A DNA stretch of 64,000 nucleotides from Diploptera punctata. Taxonomy: Eukaryota > Arthropoda > Insecta > Blattodea > Blaberidae. Positions within the stretch are counted from its first letter, which is position 1; every line of letters begins with the position of its first letter. The DNA is taken from assembly GCA_030220185.1 (NCBI GenBank), contig JASPKZ010005709.1:270001-334000 (forward strand). The letters run 5' to 3'. The position numbers and the translations under genes are program-made. Positions 49,141-60,469 of this stretch are shown piece after piece. The notes beneath the pieces were generated by a model, which was given only the letters and a program-made list of their open reading frames with translations, did no database searches and was not told the origin of the DNA.

Positions 49141-49804
49141 ACTTGTTGAGGTTATGTATGTTTTGTAACAAACTGAATTGCAATAAAACTGTTACTTTCT
49201 GTTCTATAACAGTTTGTTATTGGTAATATTGGTCCTGGATACACTGTATTTTTAAGCTTGCTGTAAAGAACATTTTACTATCTTACATACCATTAAGTAT
49301 GGGTGAATACCTAAATGTAAGTAATATTTGATTGGAATTGCATCTCCATCTTTTCTTGTGAAAGTGCTGCCTCTTATTATTATGGCGTATTTTAATTGCA
49401 ATGTAAATTAGTTTCATTATATAGTTATGTATGTATGTGTTATATTTTATATTGTTGTTTATGAACAGATTGTAATCTGGACACGTGCTAAAGCATCTAT
49501 GGTGCTCTAATGGATGTTAAAATAACATACAAATATTTAAATGTGACTTTTATGGTTTCATACCATTGTTACCATTGTCAAATTGAGCTTATAGGTGTAG
49601 CAATGATTCCTGAGGAATGAAATTTGTAATGAGAGCTTAGATGCGAGTCCTGTACTAACCAGTTGTAGGTCTCAGCCAATAGGAAGTATGACCACACATC
49701 ATTGCTAACTCCCCCCTCGCTAGCTGCTCGCTAGCGAATATCAAATACAGTCACTGCTAAATATTTTTAAAATCTCGCTACAAAAATTAATTAATATAGG
49801 TAAT
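49141..49804. other. Unassigned
   Basis: No supported feature. GCTCGCTAGCG near 49725 is a local palindrome only. Confidence 0.35.
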
Positions 49805-50072
49805 CTTTATTGTAGACTGCGATGGGCAGGACATGTGGCACGAATGGGGAATGAAATACGTGCATGGAAGCTTCTTGTCCGAAAACCAGAGGGAAAACGC
49901 CCAGTTGGTAGACCAAGAATGAGGCAGGAGAATAACATTAACTATGAATTGAGGGACGTAGATTTTACAGGGAATGATTGAAAAACATTAGCTCAGGATA
50001 GGGATGTATGGAGAGCTTATGTCCGCGCGGCCATGAACCTACGGGTTCGATAGTGCCCGTGAGTTAGGACAT
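49805..50072 (+). pseudogene. LINE-A 3' fragment
   Basis: Encodes LRWAGHVARMGNEIRAWKLL, VRKPEGKRPVGRPRMRQENN, then a stop in place of W in DWKTLAQDRD, and RAAMNLRVR. Ends GTGCCCGTGAGTTAG without a long GTAA tail. A short AC array follows at 50108-50126. Confidence 0.85.
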
Positions 50073-50204
50073 CTTTATACGTGGAGGAAGTATATTCACT
50101 ATATATATACACACACACACACACACTCTATATTTGGTTTATATCTCTCTGTTAATGTTTTAAATAACCACTAAATGTCACTTTAATTTAAACCATCTAT
50201 AGTC

Positions 50205-50400
50205 TTCCCCGCGCCTTAGCCATGTGATTAAGACAAGATGTCTTGGCGCAGAGCTACGGGACTTGCGCTGGCTCGAGTCTCCATGGGGGAAGAAATGTTC
50301 TCAAGGAATTTCTGCCAGTATGGGACCGGTGCCCACCCAGCATCATGAGACATTTGGGTGGCTATAATAAGTAGCGGCTCCACGTTGAGAAGACCCGATA
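50205..50400 (+). mobile_element. SINE S2, partial
   Basis: Starts CCCCGCGCCTTAGCCATGTG and carries CTTGGCGCAGAGCTACGGGA and GGCTCGAGTCTCCATGGGGG. It ends after GTAGCGGCTCCACGTTGAG, about 60% of full length. Confidence 0.82.
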
Positions 50401-50784
50401 TTCACATTGCACTATAATTTTAAGACTTCAGGCAGCAAGTGTACAAAATATTTTAATTATAGTCTACGGTTTAAAATATAAAATCAACACATCCGCGTCT
50501 CACTATAATTCTCTATGGACTGTACATGTTTTGTAAGATGAACTGTTTTGTTTGTACGTGTGGCAGGCAGAGAATTCACAGCTGAGCAGTCTGGATAGGC
50601 TCTTCGATTGGATTTACGGTCAAGGACATTTTTCAAAATCCCTTGCGCGACCTATACTAGTGTTCACTAAGTGGTCGAAATTCGACCATAAATAACACGT
50701 CACTTTATATTAGACTAGACATTGTTAGTTATAAAGTGTATTAGCCCCATAATCGTAAAAATACAGGGTGTATATTTATGTCAA
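50401..50784. other. Unassigned
   Basis: ACAGGGTGTATATTTATG at about 50764 resembles a transposon end. Nothing else is supported. Confidence 0.35.
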
Positions 50785-51665
50785 GTGTAACACTGGAGTA
50801 AGACAGGAATGTGGACTTTCACCGGTGCTTTTCATTATATATATATATATATTTGAATAAATTAATAAACGAATGGAGGAAAACACAACGAAGATATATA
50901 CCCATCAATAGGAACCTCAAACTCGATGCTATTCTTTTTGCAGACGATTTACCTGTTCTGGTACTCTCCGAAAATGATTTGCAACGATCAATTTATAATT
51001 TACAAAAAATAGGTGCCAAATTTAATATGGAAATATCAATTAACAAAACTAAAATTATGGCATTTCATGGGAAGGGCCCCATACAAAGTAAAATCTGTCT
51101 CCAGAATAACATTTTAGAGAGATCTAATCAATTTAAATATCTTGGATATTATCTCTCTATCTGGGATGAAAAGGATTTCCCTGAAAAAATTACTAGTTAT
51201 AATAAAAGTTTGGGAATTATTAATCAAGTTATGAAACCATCCCTTGTACAAAAAAAACACCAGATTACGTTTATATAACACTTTGGCTAGACCAGTATTG
51301 ACCTATGGTAGTGAAGCATGGACGTGTAAAAAGACAACATGAAAGCAGAATAACGGCTTGTGAAATGAGATTCATGCGCAGAACAGCGGGTTACACCAGA
51401 TGGGATCGGAAAAGGAACACCGATATCTTAAAAGAATTGAAGACTACGCCAATTTTGGAATATATTAAACAGTACCAACTACATTAGAAACACCATCTTG
51501 AAAGAATGAGTTCAAATCGGATCCACAAAGATGTTTATAATTATATACCAAGAGGACGAAGATCTCTGGGCCGTCCTATGAAACGCTGGAGGGAAAATTT
51601 TCTATAGGATCATAACAGGCCTTGGCCTAATACTTGGAAGGAAGAAGAAGAAGAAGAAGAAGGAG
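50785..51665 (+). pseudogene. LINE-C copy with RT motif, frameshifted
   Basis: Starts at VTLE(Q)DRNVDFHRCFSL-type sequence (GVRQEC block), then NKLINEWRKTQRRYIPINRN, AILFADDLPVLVLSENDLQR and SIYNLQKIGAKFNMEISINK. An extra A near 51258 and a small change at 51325 break the frame before RQHESRITACEMRFMRRTAG, YTRWDRKRNTDILKELKTTP. A stop replaces W in QLHWKHH. Ends with a (GAA)n tail. Very close to 18618-19589, so a recent duplicate. Confidence 0.9.
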
Positions 51666-51714
51666 TGTAACTGATAATGGAGGTGATAGTATTCTAAATT
51701 AGCACCCAGCATCG

Positions 51715-51790
51715 TGTTGGTGGACCGACATGCTAAGCACATGTCACCCCTACACTAGCAAGATGATCGTCTACCTCTGTGAATAACACA
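51715..51790 (+). mobile_element. SINE S2, 3' fragment
   Basis: GACATGCTAAGCACATGTCA, CCCCTACACTAGCAAGATGA and ATCGTCTACCTCTGTGAAT match S2 near its 3' end. Confidence 0.65.
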
Positions 51791-52360
51791 TGGACATGTA
51801 TTACTTCCCTGTAGTTAAAATGAGAGCTTTGGTGCTGGATTTTGGTGCCTTGCAGTTAAAAATGACAGATAATTTTTTGGACATGGCATTTGTACATCAC
51901 ATGCTTCTCTGTAAGAAATTTAACTCTTGCACCTTGAAGATTTTCCATAAACACTGCCTTGCAGTTAAAAACATTAGAACTGTTTCCAAAAAAAATATTG
52001 ATAACATTAAAGCTCATCAATAGTTACTAAACAAACACAAAAAAAAAATGGTTGACAAACAGAGGAGAAAATGGTACCTAACTGTTTTGTCTTAGCTTAT
52101 TTATATATAAATATTGGTTTTTTCATATTTTTTGGATCGCTCATTTGAATTGTAGGCATAGAACAAGTATCAGTAAGAAATCTATGATATAATTAACGGT
52201 GTCAGTTTAGGAAGGAAAGGTATAGAGAGTATTGAATCAAAAGTCCATCACATAGGAACCATGTAAACTAAATGAATTCCTCACCAAGTTGCATTTATTA
52301 TCCAATTTTACTGGTTTACGAAATGTATCTTCCCTTTGTTAATTAAATCATATGTATTAC
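51791..52360. other. Unassigned, with a small direct repeat
   Basis: GCCTTGCAGTTAAAAA occurs at about 51848 and 51957. The ORF between them has no recognised domain. Confidence 0.35.
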
Positions 52361-52689
52361 TAACGTACCCGGCAGACGTTGTCCTGCCCGAACGTTCAAT
52401 TCTCATGTCATGGCAGACGATAAAAATATGTTACTTTTTTTACCATAAAATTCAGCAATTAGGACATAATTAGATATTATTAAATAAGTTCACAAGAAAA
52501 CCTCTTACAGCCTTCTGTTGTGGCTCAAGAAGTGTGAATGATGTCACATAGTCATGAACATTAGAATTGTACCCTCCTTTGCAGATAAGTTAAGAACCGT
52601 CATATAACAATTATATTAGAGTGAAAAAAAAAGATAAATTGATGAGAGTGAGTCAAAACAGTTTTTTTCTTTTCTTTTTTTCTTCCAGC

Positions 52690-52835
52690 TAGATTTCATT
52701 TCTTGTCCACTGTGCACCGGTCCCATACTAGCCAACATTCCATGAGAAAAATTTCTTCCCCCATAGAGACTCGAACCAGCGTAAGACCCGTGCGCCAAGA
52801 CTTCTTGCCTTAACCACTCGGCTAGGTGCGAGACT
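52690..52835 (-). mobile_element. SINE S2, 5' fragment
   Basis: rc reads CGCACCTAGCCGAGTGGTTA, GGTTCGAGTCTCTATGGGGG and CATGGAATGTTGGCTAGTAT: the tRNA-like head and first part of the body only. Confidence 0.75.
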
Positions 52836-52949
52836 CTTGGTATTAATGAAAGACAAAAATGGTTATTGTGAGTTATCCGTAAGAGATAAGGGACTCTTGG
52901 TATTAATGAAAGAAAAAAATGGTTTTTGTGAGTTATCCGTATGAGATAA
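52833..52949. repeat. Direct duplication of about 58 bp
   Basis: GACTCTTGGTATTAATGAAA … TGTGAGTTATCCGTA(A/T)GAGATAA occurs twice in tandem with a few differences. Confidence 0.85.
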
Positions 52950-53285
52950 ACATATGCTATCACGGACTTTTTTGTAGAGCTTTTTGAGATATTCAATTCT
53001 GTGTACATTAATTTTGTGTATTTCTTATGGTTTAGGCAGCGTAAGCCATTTAAGCGTCCAAAGAGCTACTTTTTTCACGTTTTCCACTACAAAGGGCAAT
53101 TTTTAAGGGTGTAAGAGTCGAGTATCACAACTCTGTTATAGCCTATATTCATCCCGGGAATCTCCTGAACATTTTGCAAGAAACCCCATCACAATCGGAT
53201 CAACAGTATGGCCGCACATAAAGTACGAACAAACAAACAAACATACAAACAAACAAACATTAATTTTTATATACAAGATGAAAAA

Positions 53286-53580
53286 AACAAATACAGCAGC
53301 TGCAAGAACAATTTTTAATTTTTGAGTTGGAGGTAAATCCTTTTCTCTAATGATTGGATTTATTTGATATTTGTAGCATACCTTTGTAGTTTTATTTCAA
53401 TATCATATACTGAGTTTCATTGTGAAAAATAAAATATTGTGGCTGCTAGAGCTTTTTTCAAGTTTTTCTTTATGTTAACCCTCACTTCTGTAGTTCTGAT
53501 TTTGTTGATTAATTAGATGGTGTTATACATCAACCGGCTATGTACTATTATGTCAGTTTCAAGGAAAAATGTTTAAAGTT
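53286..53580. other. Unassigned
   Basis: No feature supported. Confidence 0.3.
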
Positions 53581-53583
53581 TAA

Positions 53584-54150
53584 GGGTCGTATGCAAATAC
53601 ATTACTCTCTACTCAAATTACTTCCAATCACTGGTGAGCTGAGATCGAATTAACGGCCGCCTTAACCGGTCATGCATGAATGTTGACGTTTTCGTAATAT
53701 TGGCAACGAATTACCCAGAATTCTCAGCGATAAAACCACTTCCGTTATTTTCGTCTGCTATAGAGGAATGCATTTATGCTTGCATCCCGCAAATAATACC
53801 GTATACAAACACGTCTGCGACACGCAATATTACGCCGATTCTCCTGTTCTTCCAGTTGAATTCTTTGGTAGACTCTATCAAATTCCTCTTCTCCGCATAT
53901 ACCGAAAACATGATCGAAGTCTTCAAGGTCCGACATCTTGGATAAGTTTCAAACTACATCGGTTACCATCGGTTCCCTTCGGGATTTTCACATAAGTTTA
54001 TATCTTGAGCTACGATCTTAAGGTACCTTGTCAGGTAGCTTTACAATTATTACCATGTGAATAGATTTCTGAGTAAGAAAAATGTGTTTGAATAAAACTT
54101 AATCAGCAGAGAACGCCTTTTACTGTCTAATGCGTTCAAACATTCGACCC
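53584..54150 (-). mobile_element. Harbinger-like element
   Basis: Ends GGGTCGTATGCAAATACA and, inverted, GGGTCGAATGTTTGAACG. Flanks are TAA (53581-53583) and TAG (54151-54153), an imperfect 3-bp duplication. The minus strand encodes MSDLEDFDHVFGICGEEEFD, RVYQRIQLEEQENRRNIACR. Almost identical to 39712-40275. Confidence 0.75.
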
Positions 54151-54153
54151 TAG

Positions 54154-54597
54154 GTCAATCTTCACTATTTATTGTAGCGCCAAACTAACAATACTGGATA
54201 TTGCAAGTTATTTTCCTTGTTTGACAGTTATGCAACATAAAAATAAGAGTGGGAACATTTGGGGCTTATATGTATGATGCAAAATTTTGATTAGCATTTA
54301 TTAAGATCTGGTTTCATAGCTGTTTGTTGCAAAAGACAGAATCTCTGATAGGACTGACAGCGTTTACATTTTTCTTTAATAATATAGCTATAGTTAAAGA
54401 TTTGGCGTTGAAAGTGTGTGTAAACTTACTTCATGAGCAACTGTAACAGATGGCATGAAAATATATTTTTTTTTAAAAAGGCACTTAACCGGTTGATGCA
54501 TAACATTGTCCAATTAATTCTATCTTGCTTTTCTTAATTAATTGCTATATGCCGAGTTTGATTCTGATAAAAAAAAATGTAGCCCCTAGAGCATTAA

Positions 54598-54598
<1 letters not shown>
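54154..54598. other. Unassigned
   Basis: AT-rich, no feature supported. Confidence 0.3.

Positions 54599-54651
<53 letters not shown>
54599..54651. repeat. (AC)n(AT)n microsatellite
   Basis: Compound array like those at 295 and 634. Confidence 0.95.
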
Positions 54652-54652
<1 letters not shown>

Positions 54653-54827
54653 TACACATCCAAGTTAACTGTTCATGGGCGGAGGGGAAGATTTTTAGCG
54701 CTAGTGTCGCCGATCTACTGAATCTGTGGAAGGGATGTAGGAGAAAAATGTACATCCGATCACGTATTGAAATTTTTCAACTTCAAATGTGGGGGCAGAA
54801 TCTCTAAACACGTGTGAAAGTTCTTAA

Positions 54828-55145
54828 CATGGTTGTCAAATTAGTCATTTAAGCACGGAACGCTCAAGCGGTCGGATCATTTAAAATCACAGTATTGGTC
54901 GTCTCTCTGTTACCAGCCTCACAATAGATCAGAAGTGGCAACATGTAATGAGAAGGGCAAGGAAGGGACAGCTCATTCCTAGACGTAACCCCAAAAGTAA
55001 CAGGGTTGTCAAGTTAGTCATTCTGCCACTGACCGCGCAGAACGACGGATCATTAAAATACATAGTATTTGTCAGCTCTCTACCTGTCAATCAAACAACA
55101 TAATACAAAGGACAGGAAGTGGCAACATAGTAAGGAATAGAAAAG
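54828..55145. repeat. Diverged tandem duplication, spacing about 180 bp
   Basis: GGTTGTCAA(A/G)TTAGTCATT, GGATCATT(T)AAAAT, ACAGTATT-GTC and the AGAAGTGGCAACAT / GGAAGTGGCAACAT words occur in the same order in both halves. No coding. Confidence 0.65.
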
Positions 55146-55204
55146 AGAAAGACAGTTTGTTAGTTAACATATTTTCCGCCTGCACAAAACACTTGTATGG
55201 GTAA

Positions 55205-55340
55205 TATATATATATGACATGATAAGAAAAATAAATGCCTGGATGGGATTCGAACCCGGAATTCTGGGTCGGTACCCCAGCGTATTATCCATTACACCAC
55301 CAGGCGAATCCAATTCAAACACTTATTTTTCTTATCTTAT
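55205..55340 (-). repeat. tRNA-like cassette
   Basis: rc reads GCCTGGTGGTGTAATGGATA, CTGGG(GTACCGA)CCCAG, GGGTTCGAATCCC and CCAGGC. A canonical seven-base loop with U33 and anticodon ACC (glycine-type) can be drawn. Inverted GATAAGAAAAATAA and TTATTTTTCTTATC lie on either side. The outer arms mark it as an element, not a host gene, although the cloverleaf is better than in the other cassettes. Confidence 0.6.
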
Positions 55341-55371
55341 AATATATATATATATATATATATACCCTATA

Positions 55372-55950
55372 TCTAGCAAAATTGTTTTGGATGATGAAAT
55401 TTTAGAACAAGTAAACGAATTTAATTATTTGGGTTATAATTTAACATTTCAAGATAAAGCTGATATATCAAAGAAAATCACAAATTTTACAAAAACAACG
55501 GGGATAATTAACAGTATAATGAAACCATCTTTAGTACAGAAGAACACAAGATTACGTCTTTATAAGATTCTCGCAAGACCAGTATAAAGATATGGTAGTG
55601 AAGTATGGACAATACGAAGAAGAGATGAAAGCCAAATAACAGCAAGTGAGATGCAATTTATGCGCCGTACAGTAGGCTACAAAAAGTGGGACCATAAAAG
55701 AAATGAGGAAATTATGGAAGAGTTGGATGTAGAACCCATTCTCCACCACATACAAAACTACCAGAACAACTGGAAAGCCCATCTTCAACGAATGCCGTCT
55801 TATAGAATTCCAAAAGTCATACTTCGCTACTGCCCCCAAGGCAAAAGATCGCTGGGACGTTCCAAAAAAGCGCTGTATGGAAAATTCCTCTTTGAGACCG
55901 TAACAGGCCACACGGCCTAATACTTGCATGGATGATGATGATGATGATAT
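55372..55950 (+). pseudogene. LINE-C' 3' half
   Basis: SKIVLDDEILEQVNEFNYLG, YNLTFQDKADISKKITNFTK, a stop after LARPV, then SEVWTIRRRDESQITASEMQ, FMRRTVGYKKWDHKRNEEIM, CPQGKRSLGRSKKALYGKFL and a (GAT)n tail at 55931-55948. Begins after the RT motif. Confidence 0.85.
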
Positions 55951-56182
55951 ATATGCCATGACCATTTTTGGTGTCTACAAGGTAGGATTGATGAAATATG
56001 TAAACTTTTTTAAAAATCTTTACAATAGAACAACAACTTCAATAGTTGCATTCCTTTGGAATTCACTAAAAACTTACCCATTGTACGAGGGCGGATCGGA
56101 AAGTAACGCACAATAATTTTTTTTTAAAAAGTTTAATAGTAAAAAAAAGGAAAAAAATCACAAATGAACTTACATCTTTTAC

Positions 56183-57244
56183 CTACTTTTCGACATAGTC
56201 ACCAACTTTCTCAACACATTTTTCCCATCGTGTTACCAGTTTCAATATGCCCTGTTCGTAGAAGTCCGTTTGGTTGAAGTGTAGCCATCTGCGCACTGCT
56301 GATTTCACTTCCACATCTGTCTCAAAGCGTTTGCCGGCCAGGAATTTCTTCATGGGACCAAACAGATGAAAGTCCGATGGTGCAAGATCCGGACTGTATG
56401 GTGGATGCTGGAGCACCTCCCAACCAAATTCGGCGATTTTCTGACGAACGACAGCAGCAACATGGGGGCGAGCATTGTCATGAAGAAGTTTAACGTTAAT
56501 GTTGTGATGTTTGTCACGAATGGCACGACGCAACTTCACCAAAGTTTTAATGTAGGCTGCAGCATTCACAGTGGTCCCGTGTTCAGCAAAGTCCACCAAT
56601 AAAACACCATGCATATCCCAGAACACTGTCACAAGCACTTTCCTGGCAGATTGAGTCACTTTGAATTTTTTCTTTACTGGGGAACCAGCATGTTTCCACT
56701 CCATTGATGCCTGCTTTGTTTCGGGCGTGTAGTGGTACGCCCACGACTCATCACCTGTGACGATTCCTTCCAGAAAGTCATGTCCTTGTGCGGTGTACCA
56801 CGTTAAGTGGTCCAAGCTTGCCATCATTCGCTGGCCCTTGTGGTCGTCTGTCAGGTTCTTAGGCACCCAGCGAGCACTAACTTTACAGAATTTCAAATTT
56901 TCATGAACAATATCGTACACCGCACCATAGGAAATGTTGAACTTCTGCGATAAGGCTCGCAGTTGCACACGCCGGTCGTTCAGAATTGCCGCCTCAATGC
57001 CTCTGACATTCTGCGGGATTGCTGCTGTTGTCGGCCGGCCGGAGCGTGGCAAATCACTAAGGTTCACGCATCCCTCTTGGAAGAATGTGCACCACCTGGA
57101 GACATTGCTACGGTCCATACAATCATCCCCATACACGCCACGCATGTCCCTGTGAATTTCACTGGGTTTATGCCCTTTGGCCCATAAAAATCGAACAACA
57201 CTTCTCTGTTCCTCACAGGTGGACGACTGTAGCATGAGCGCCAT
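56183..57244 (-). CDS. mariner transposase (DD34D), intact ORF
   Basis: Cut-and-paste transposase of the mariner family. The open frame begins upstream with a TTG, but the first ATG (ATGGCGCTC) gives 353 residues, near the usual mariner length. N-terminal HTH region: SVVRFLWAKGHKPSEIHRDM and SNVSRWCTFFQEG. Linker: ALSQKFNISYGAVYDIVHEN and the WVPKNL motif. Catalytic residues: D165 in VTGDESWAY, D256 in LHDNARPH, D291 in YSPDLAPSDFHLF, with 34 residues between the last two. Ends RWEKCVEKVGDYVEK. No stop or frameshift, and close nucleotide identity to the partner copy, point to recent activity. One TIR is incomplete at the central junction. Confidence 0.95.
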   Translation of the reverse strand: MALMLQSSTCEEQRSVVRFLWAKGHKPSEIHRDMRGVYGDDCMDRSNVSRWCTFFQEGCVNLSDLPRSGRPTTAAIPQNVRGIEAAILNDRRVQLRALSQKFNISYGAVYDIVHENLKFCKVSARWVPKNLTDDHKGQRMMASLDHLTWYTAQGHDFLEGIVTGDESWAYHYTPETKQASMEWKHAGSPVKKKFKVTQSARKVLVTVFWDMHGVLLVDFAEHGTTVNAAAYIKTLVKLRRAIRDKHHNINVKLLHDNARPHVAAVVRQKIAEFGWEVLQHPPYSPDLAPSDFHLFGPMKKFLAGKRFETDVEVKSAVRRWLHFNQTDFYEQGILKLVTRWEKCVEKVGDYVEK

Positions 57245-57504
57245 CTTTGTTGCATAGTTCAAGCTTCTCTCGCAAGAGGTGCACCTGAGAAAAAAATACC
57301 ATCTGTAGTGAAAACTTCAAACTATATCTCTGTGAAATTTCAACATTCTAGCTGCAATACCAAGGCAGAAAAAAATTATTGTGCGTTACTTTCCGATCCG
57401 CCTTGGTATTGCAGCTAGAATGTTGAAATTTCACAGAGATATAGTTTGAAGTTTTCACTACAGATGGTATTTTTTTTCTCAGGTGCACCTCTTGCGACAG
57501 AAGC

Positions 57505-58593
57505 TTGAACTATGCAACAAAGATGGCGCGCATGCTACAGTCGTCCACCTGTGAGGAACAGAGAAGTGTTGTGCGATTTTGTGGGGGCCAAAGGGCAATA
57601 AACCCAGTGAAATTCACAGGGACATGCGTGGCGTGTATGGGGATGATTGTATGGACCGTAGCAATGTCTCCAGGTGGTGCACATTCTTCCAAGAGGACGT
57701 GTGAACCTTAGTGATTCGCCACGTTCCGGCCGGCCGACAACAGCAGCAATCCCGCAGAATGTCAGAGGCATTGAGGCGGCAATTCTGAACGACCGGCGTG
57801 TGTGCAACTGCGAGCCTTTATCGCAGAAGTTCAACATTTCCTATGGTGCGGTGTACGATATTGTTCATGAAAATTTGAAATTCCGTAAAGTTAGTGCTCG
57901 CTGGGTGCCTAAGAACCTGACAGACGACCACAAGGGCCAGCGAATGATGGCAAGCTTGGACCACCTAACGCGGTACACAGCACAAGCACAAGGACATGAC
58001 TTTCTGGAAGGAATCGTCACAGGTGATGAGTCGTGGGCGTACCACTACACGCCCGAAACAAAGCAGGCATCAATGGAGTGGAAACATGCTGGTTCCCCAG
58101 TAAAGAAAAAATTCAAAGTGACTCAATCTGCCAGGAAAGTGCTTGTGACAGTGTTCTGGGATATGCATGGTGTTTTATTGGTGGACTTTGCTGAACACGG
58201 GACCACTGTGAATGCTGCGGCCTACATTAAAACTTTGGTGAAGTTGCGTCGTGCCATTCGTGACAAAGTCACAACATTAACGTTAAACTTCTTCATGACA
58301 ATGCTTGCCCCCATGTTGCTGCTGTTGTTCGTCAGAAAATCGCCGAATTTGGTTGGGAAGTGCTCCAGCATCCACCATACAGTCCGGATCTTGCACCATC
58401 GGTCTTTCATCTGTTTGGTCCCATGAAGAAATTCCTGGCCGGCAAACGCTTTGAGACAGATGTGGAAGTGAAATCAGCAGTGCGCAGATGGCTACACTCC
58501 AACCAAACGGACTTCTACGAACAGGGCATATTGAAACTGGTAACACGATGGGAAAAATGTGTTGAGAAAGTTGGTGACTATGTCGAAAAGTAG
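57505..58593 (+). pseudogene. mariner transposase, frameshifted
   Basis: Nearly identical to the minus-strand copy but broken. An extra G near 57585 and a lost G near 57697 shift the N-terminus. An extra GT near 57805 and the duplicated AQ in TAQAQGHDFL are further changes, and a base is lost near 58268, before KHHN. All three catalytic Asp codons are still present. The stop is followed by the family 3' end. Confidence 0.93.
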
Positions 58594-58652
58594 GTAAAAG
58601 ATGTAAGTTCATTTGTGATTTTTTTCCTTTTTTTTACTATTAAACTTTTTAA

Positions 58653-58999
58653 GTCCCGCGCCGTAGCCGAGCGGTTTAAGGTAGGAAGTCTTGGCGCAGA
58701 GCTACGGGACTTGCGCTGGTTCGAGTCTCCATGGGGGAAGAAATTTTCTCATGGTATTTCGGCCAGTATGGGACCGGTGCCAACCCAGCATCGTGAGGCA
58801 ATTGGGTAGCTACAATAAGTAGCGGCTCCAGGTTGAGGAACCAGCTATAACGGCTGGGGGACTCGACATGCTAACCACATGTCACCCCTACACTGGTTAT
58901 TGATCATCTACCTCTGTGATTGACATATGTGGATGTGAAGGGCCAGCAGCCGGCTGGTAAAAGGGCAACCGCTGAAAAGTGGAAAAGACCCTCAATCGG
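58653..58999 (+). mobile_element. SINE S2 with 11-bp TSD
   Basis: AAACTTTTTAA at 58642-58652 and 59000-59010. Full-length: GCGCCGTAGCCGAGCGGTTT head, CTGGTTCGAGTCTCCATGGG B-box region, AGCTATAACGGCTGGGGGAC body, CCGGCTGGTAAAAGGGC near the end. Inserted just after the mariner transposase stop, so it is younger than the mariner copy. Confidence 0.95.
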
Positions 59000-59051
59000 A
59001 AACTTTTTAAAAAAAAAATTATTGTGCGTTACTTTCCGATCCGCCCTCGTA

Positions 59052-59165
59052 TATACCAAGAGGATGAAGATCACTGGGCCGTCCTATGAAACGCTGGAGG
59101 GAAAATTTTCTATAGGATCGTAACAGGCCTTGGCCTAATACTTGGAAAGAAGAAAGAAGAAGATT
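59052..59165 (+). pseudogene. LINE-C 3' terminal fragment
   Basis: Encodes RSLGRPMKRWRENFL-like residues followed by the LINE-C terminus and a (GAA)n-type tail. It abuts the mariner TA, so the mariner dimer probably inserted into a LINE-C copy whose left part is not next to it now. Confidence 0.75.
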
Positions 59166-59416
59166 ATTCAAGTTTTGACAGCTAATTATATTGTTTGTGT
59201 TTATCATTCAATAATAATTATATTTACAGTTTAGTTAAACTATCTTGATGTCTGTTACGACTCATTTTAGCTGTCTTGTAATTAGCTTGAACCTGAGATT
59301 TGCATGCTGGAGCACGTTCCCAGCCCCCTCATGATCAATCGTTCATAAAATTAAAAGACAGATTAGCTATAGTTTAAAAGCTATATTACTTAAATATGTT
59401 TATAGTTAATTAAATC

Positions 59417-60300
59417 TTTAGAGAATGAGGAAGGCCTACAACTGAATGGTATTAATAAGCTGTTAGTTTATGCTGATGATGTAGTACTACTGGCCGATAG
59501 TGATGAGATACTAAAGGACAACACGCACACACTATTGAGTAACGCTAAGAAATTAGGATTGGAATTAAATATCAGTAAAACTAAATATATGGTCACACGT
59601 AGAAATTCAGTATATAATGGAAATGGACAGCTAATGACAAATGAGGGAAATTTTGAGAAAGTGGCTGAATTCAAATACCTAGGAACAATAATCACAAATA
59701 GGAATGAGATGCACAAAGAGATTAAACATAGGCTCAATTCTGGAAATGCGTGCTATTATGCATTACAGAGACTTTTGATGTCCCAACTCCTTTCAAAAAA
59801 CGTTAAACTGAAAATATATAAAACTATTATTCTACCAGTTATATTATATGGGTGCGAAACATGGACTCTTACTTTAAGGGTGGAGAAAAGATTAAGAGTA
59901 TTTGAGAATAAAGTTCTTAGGAAAATTTTTGGACCAAAGAGAGATGAACAGACAGGTGAATGGGGAAGACTACATAACAATGAACTACATGGTCTTTATA
60001 GGAAGCCAGATATAATAAGAACAGTTAAGTCTCGTAGACTGCGATGGGCAGGACATGTTGCGCATATGGGGAATGAAAGACGTGCATGGAAACTTCTTGT
60101 GGGAAAGCCAGAGGGAAAACGCCCAGTTGGTAGACCAAGAATGAGGTAGGAGAACAACATTAACTATGATTTCAGGGAAGTTGATTATACAGGGAATGAT
60201 TGGAAACCATTAGCTCAGGATAGGGATGTATGGAGAGCTTATGTCCACGCGGCCATGAACCTACGGGTTCGATAGTGCCAGTGAGTAAGTAAGTAAGTAT
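59417..60300 (+). pseudogene. LINE-A copy including RT YADD
   Basis: The open frame starts upstream of any Met: EEGLQLNGINKLLVYADDVV (RT motif Y-A-D-D at about 59457-59492), LLADSDEILKDNTHTLLSNA, KKLGLELNISKTKYMVTRRN, through GPKRDEQTGEWGRLHNNELH to GRPRMR. A single base change then makes a stop (TGG to TAG in MRW). The remainder (NYDFREVDYTGNDWKPLAQD … RAAMNLRVR) follows in frame, then the (GTAA)n tail. Best LINE-A copy in the window. Confidence 0.92.
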
Positions 60301-60469
60301 GTTTATAGTTATCCTACAAGTGGTATACTCAAAGAAGGATGAAATTGTCTGTAAACCAGGGCCCAGCTACAGACTCTGCATATTAGAAACTTGTATGAGA
60401 CAAGCTAGGTTTGTATATAATTAAAGTCAGGTTTCAAGCAATAATAGAGAGAATATAGTCCACGTACAT

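Larger units (their letters stand above)
52361..53285 (+). repeat. RTE-like LINE 3' UTR
   Basis: GTACCCGGCAGACGTTGTCC begins it, and TATGGTTTAGGCAGCGTAAG plus TCCAAAGAGCTACTTTTTTC match 13425-15930. It ends with CAAACAAACAAACATACAAA before TTTTTATATACAAGATG. A minus-strand S2 fragment (about 52690-52835) and a duplication (52833-52949) are embedded. Confidence 0.55.
56086..59049. mobile_element. Inverted mariner dimer
   Basis: TA at 56084-56085 and 59050-59051. Both outer ends start CGAGGGCGGATCGGAAAGTA. The left, minus-strand copy (56086-57402) has its 5' end at the centre, where it lacks the last few TIR bases. The right, plus-strand copy begins within its own 5' UTR (CCTTGGTATTGCAGC). So the two are fused 5' to 5' over a GCC overlap. 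The left copy has an intact transposase, the right a frameshifted one plus SINE S2. Confidence 0.9.
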
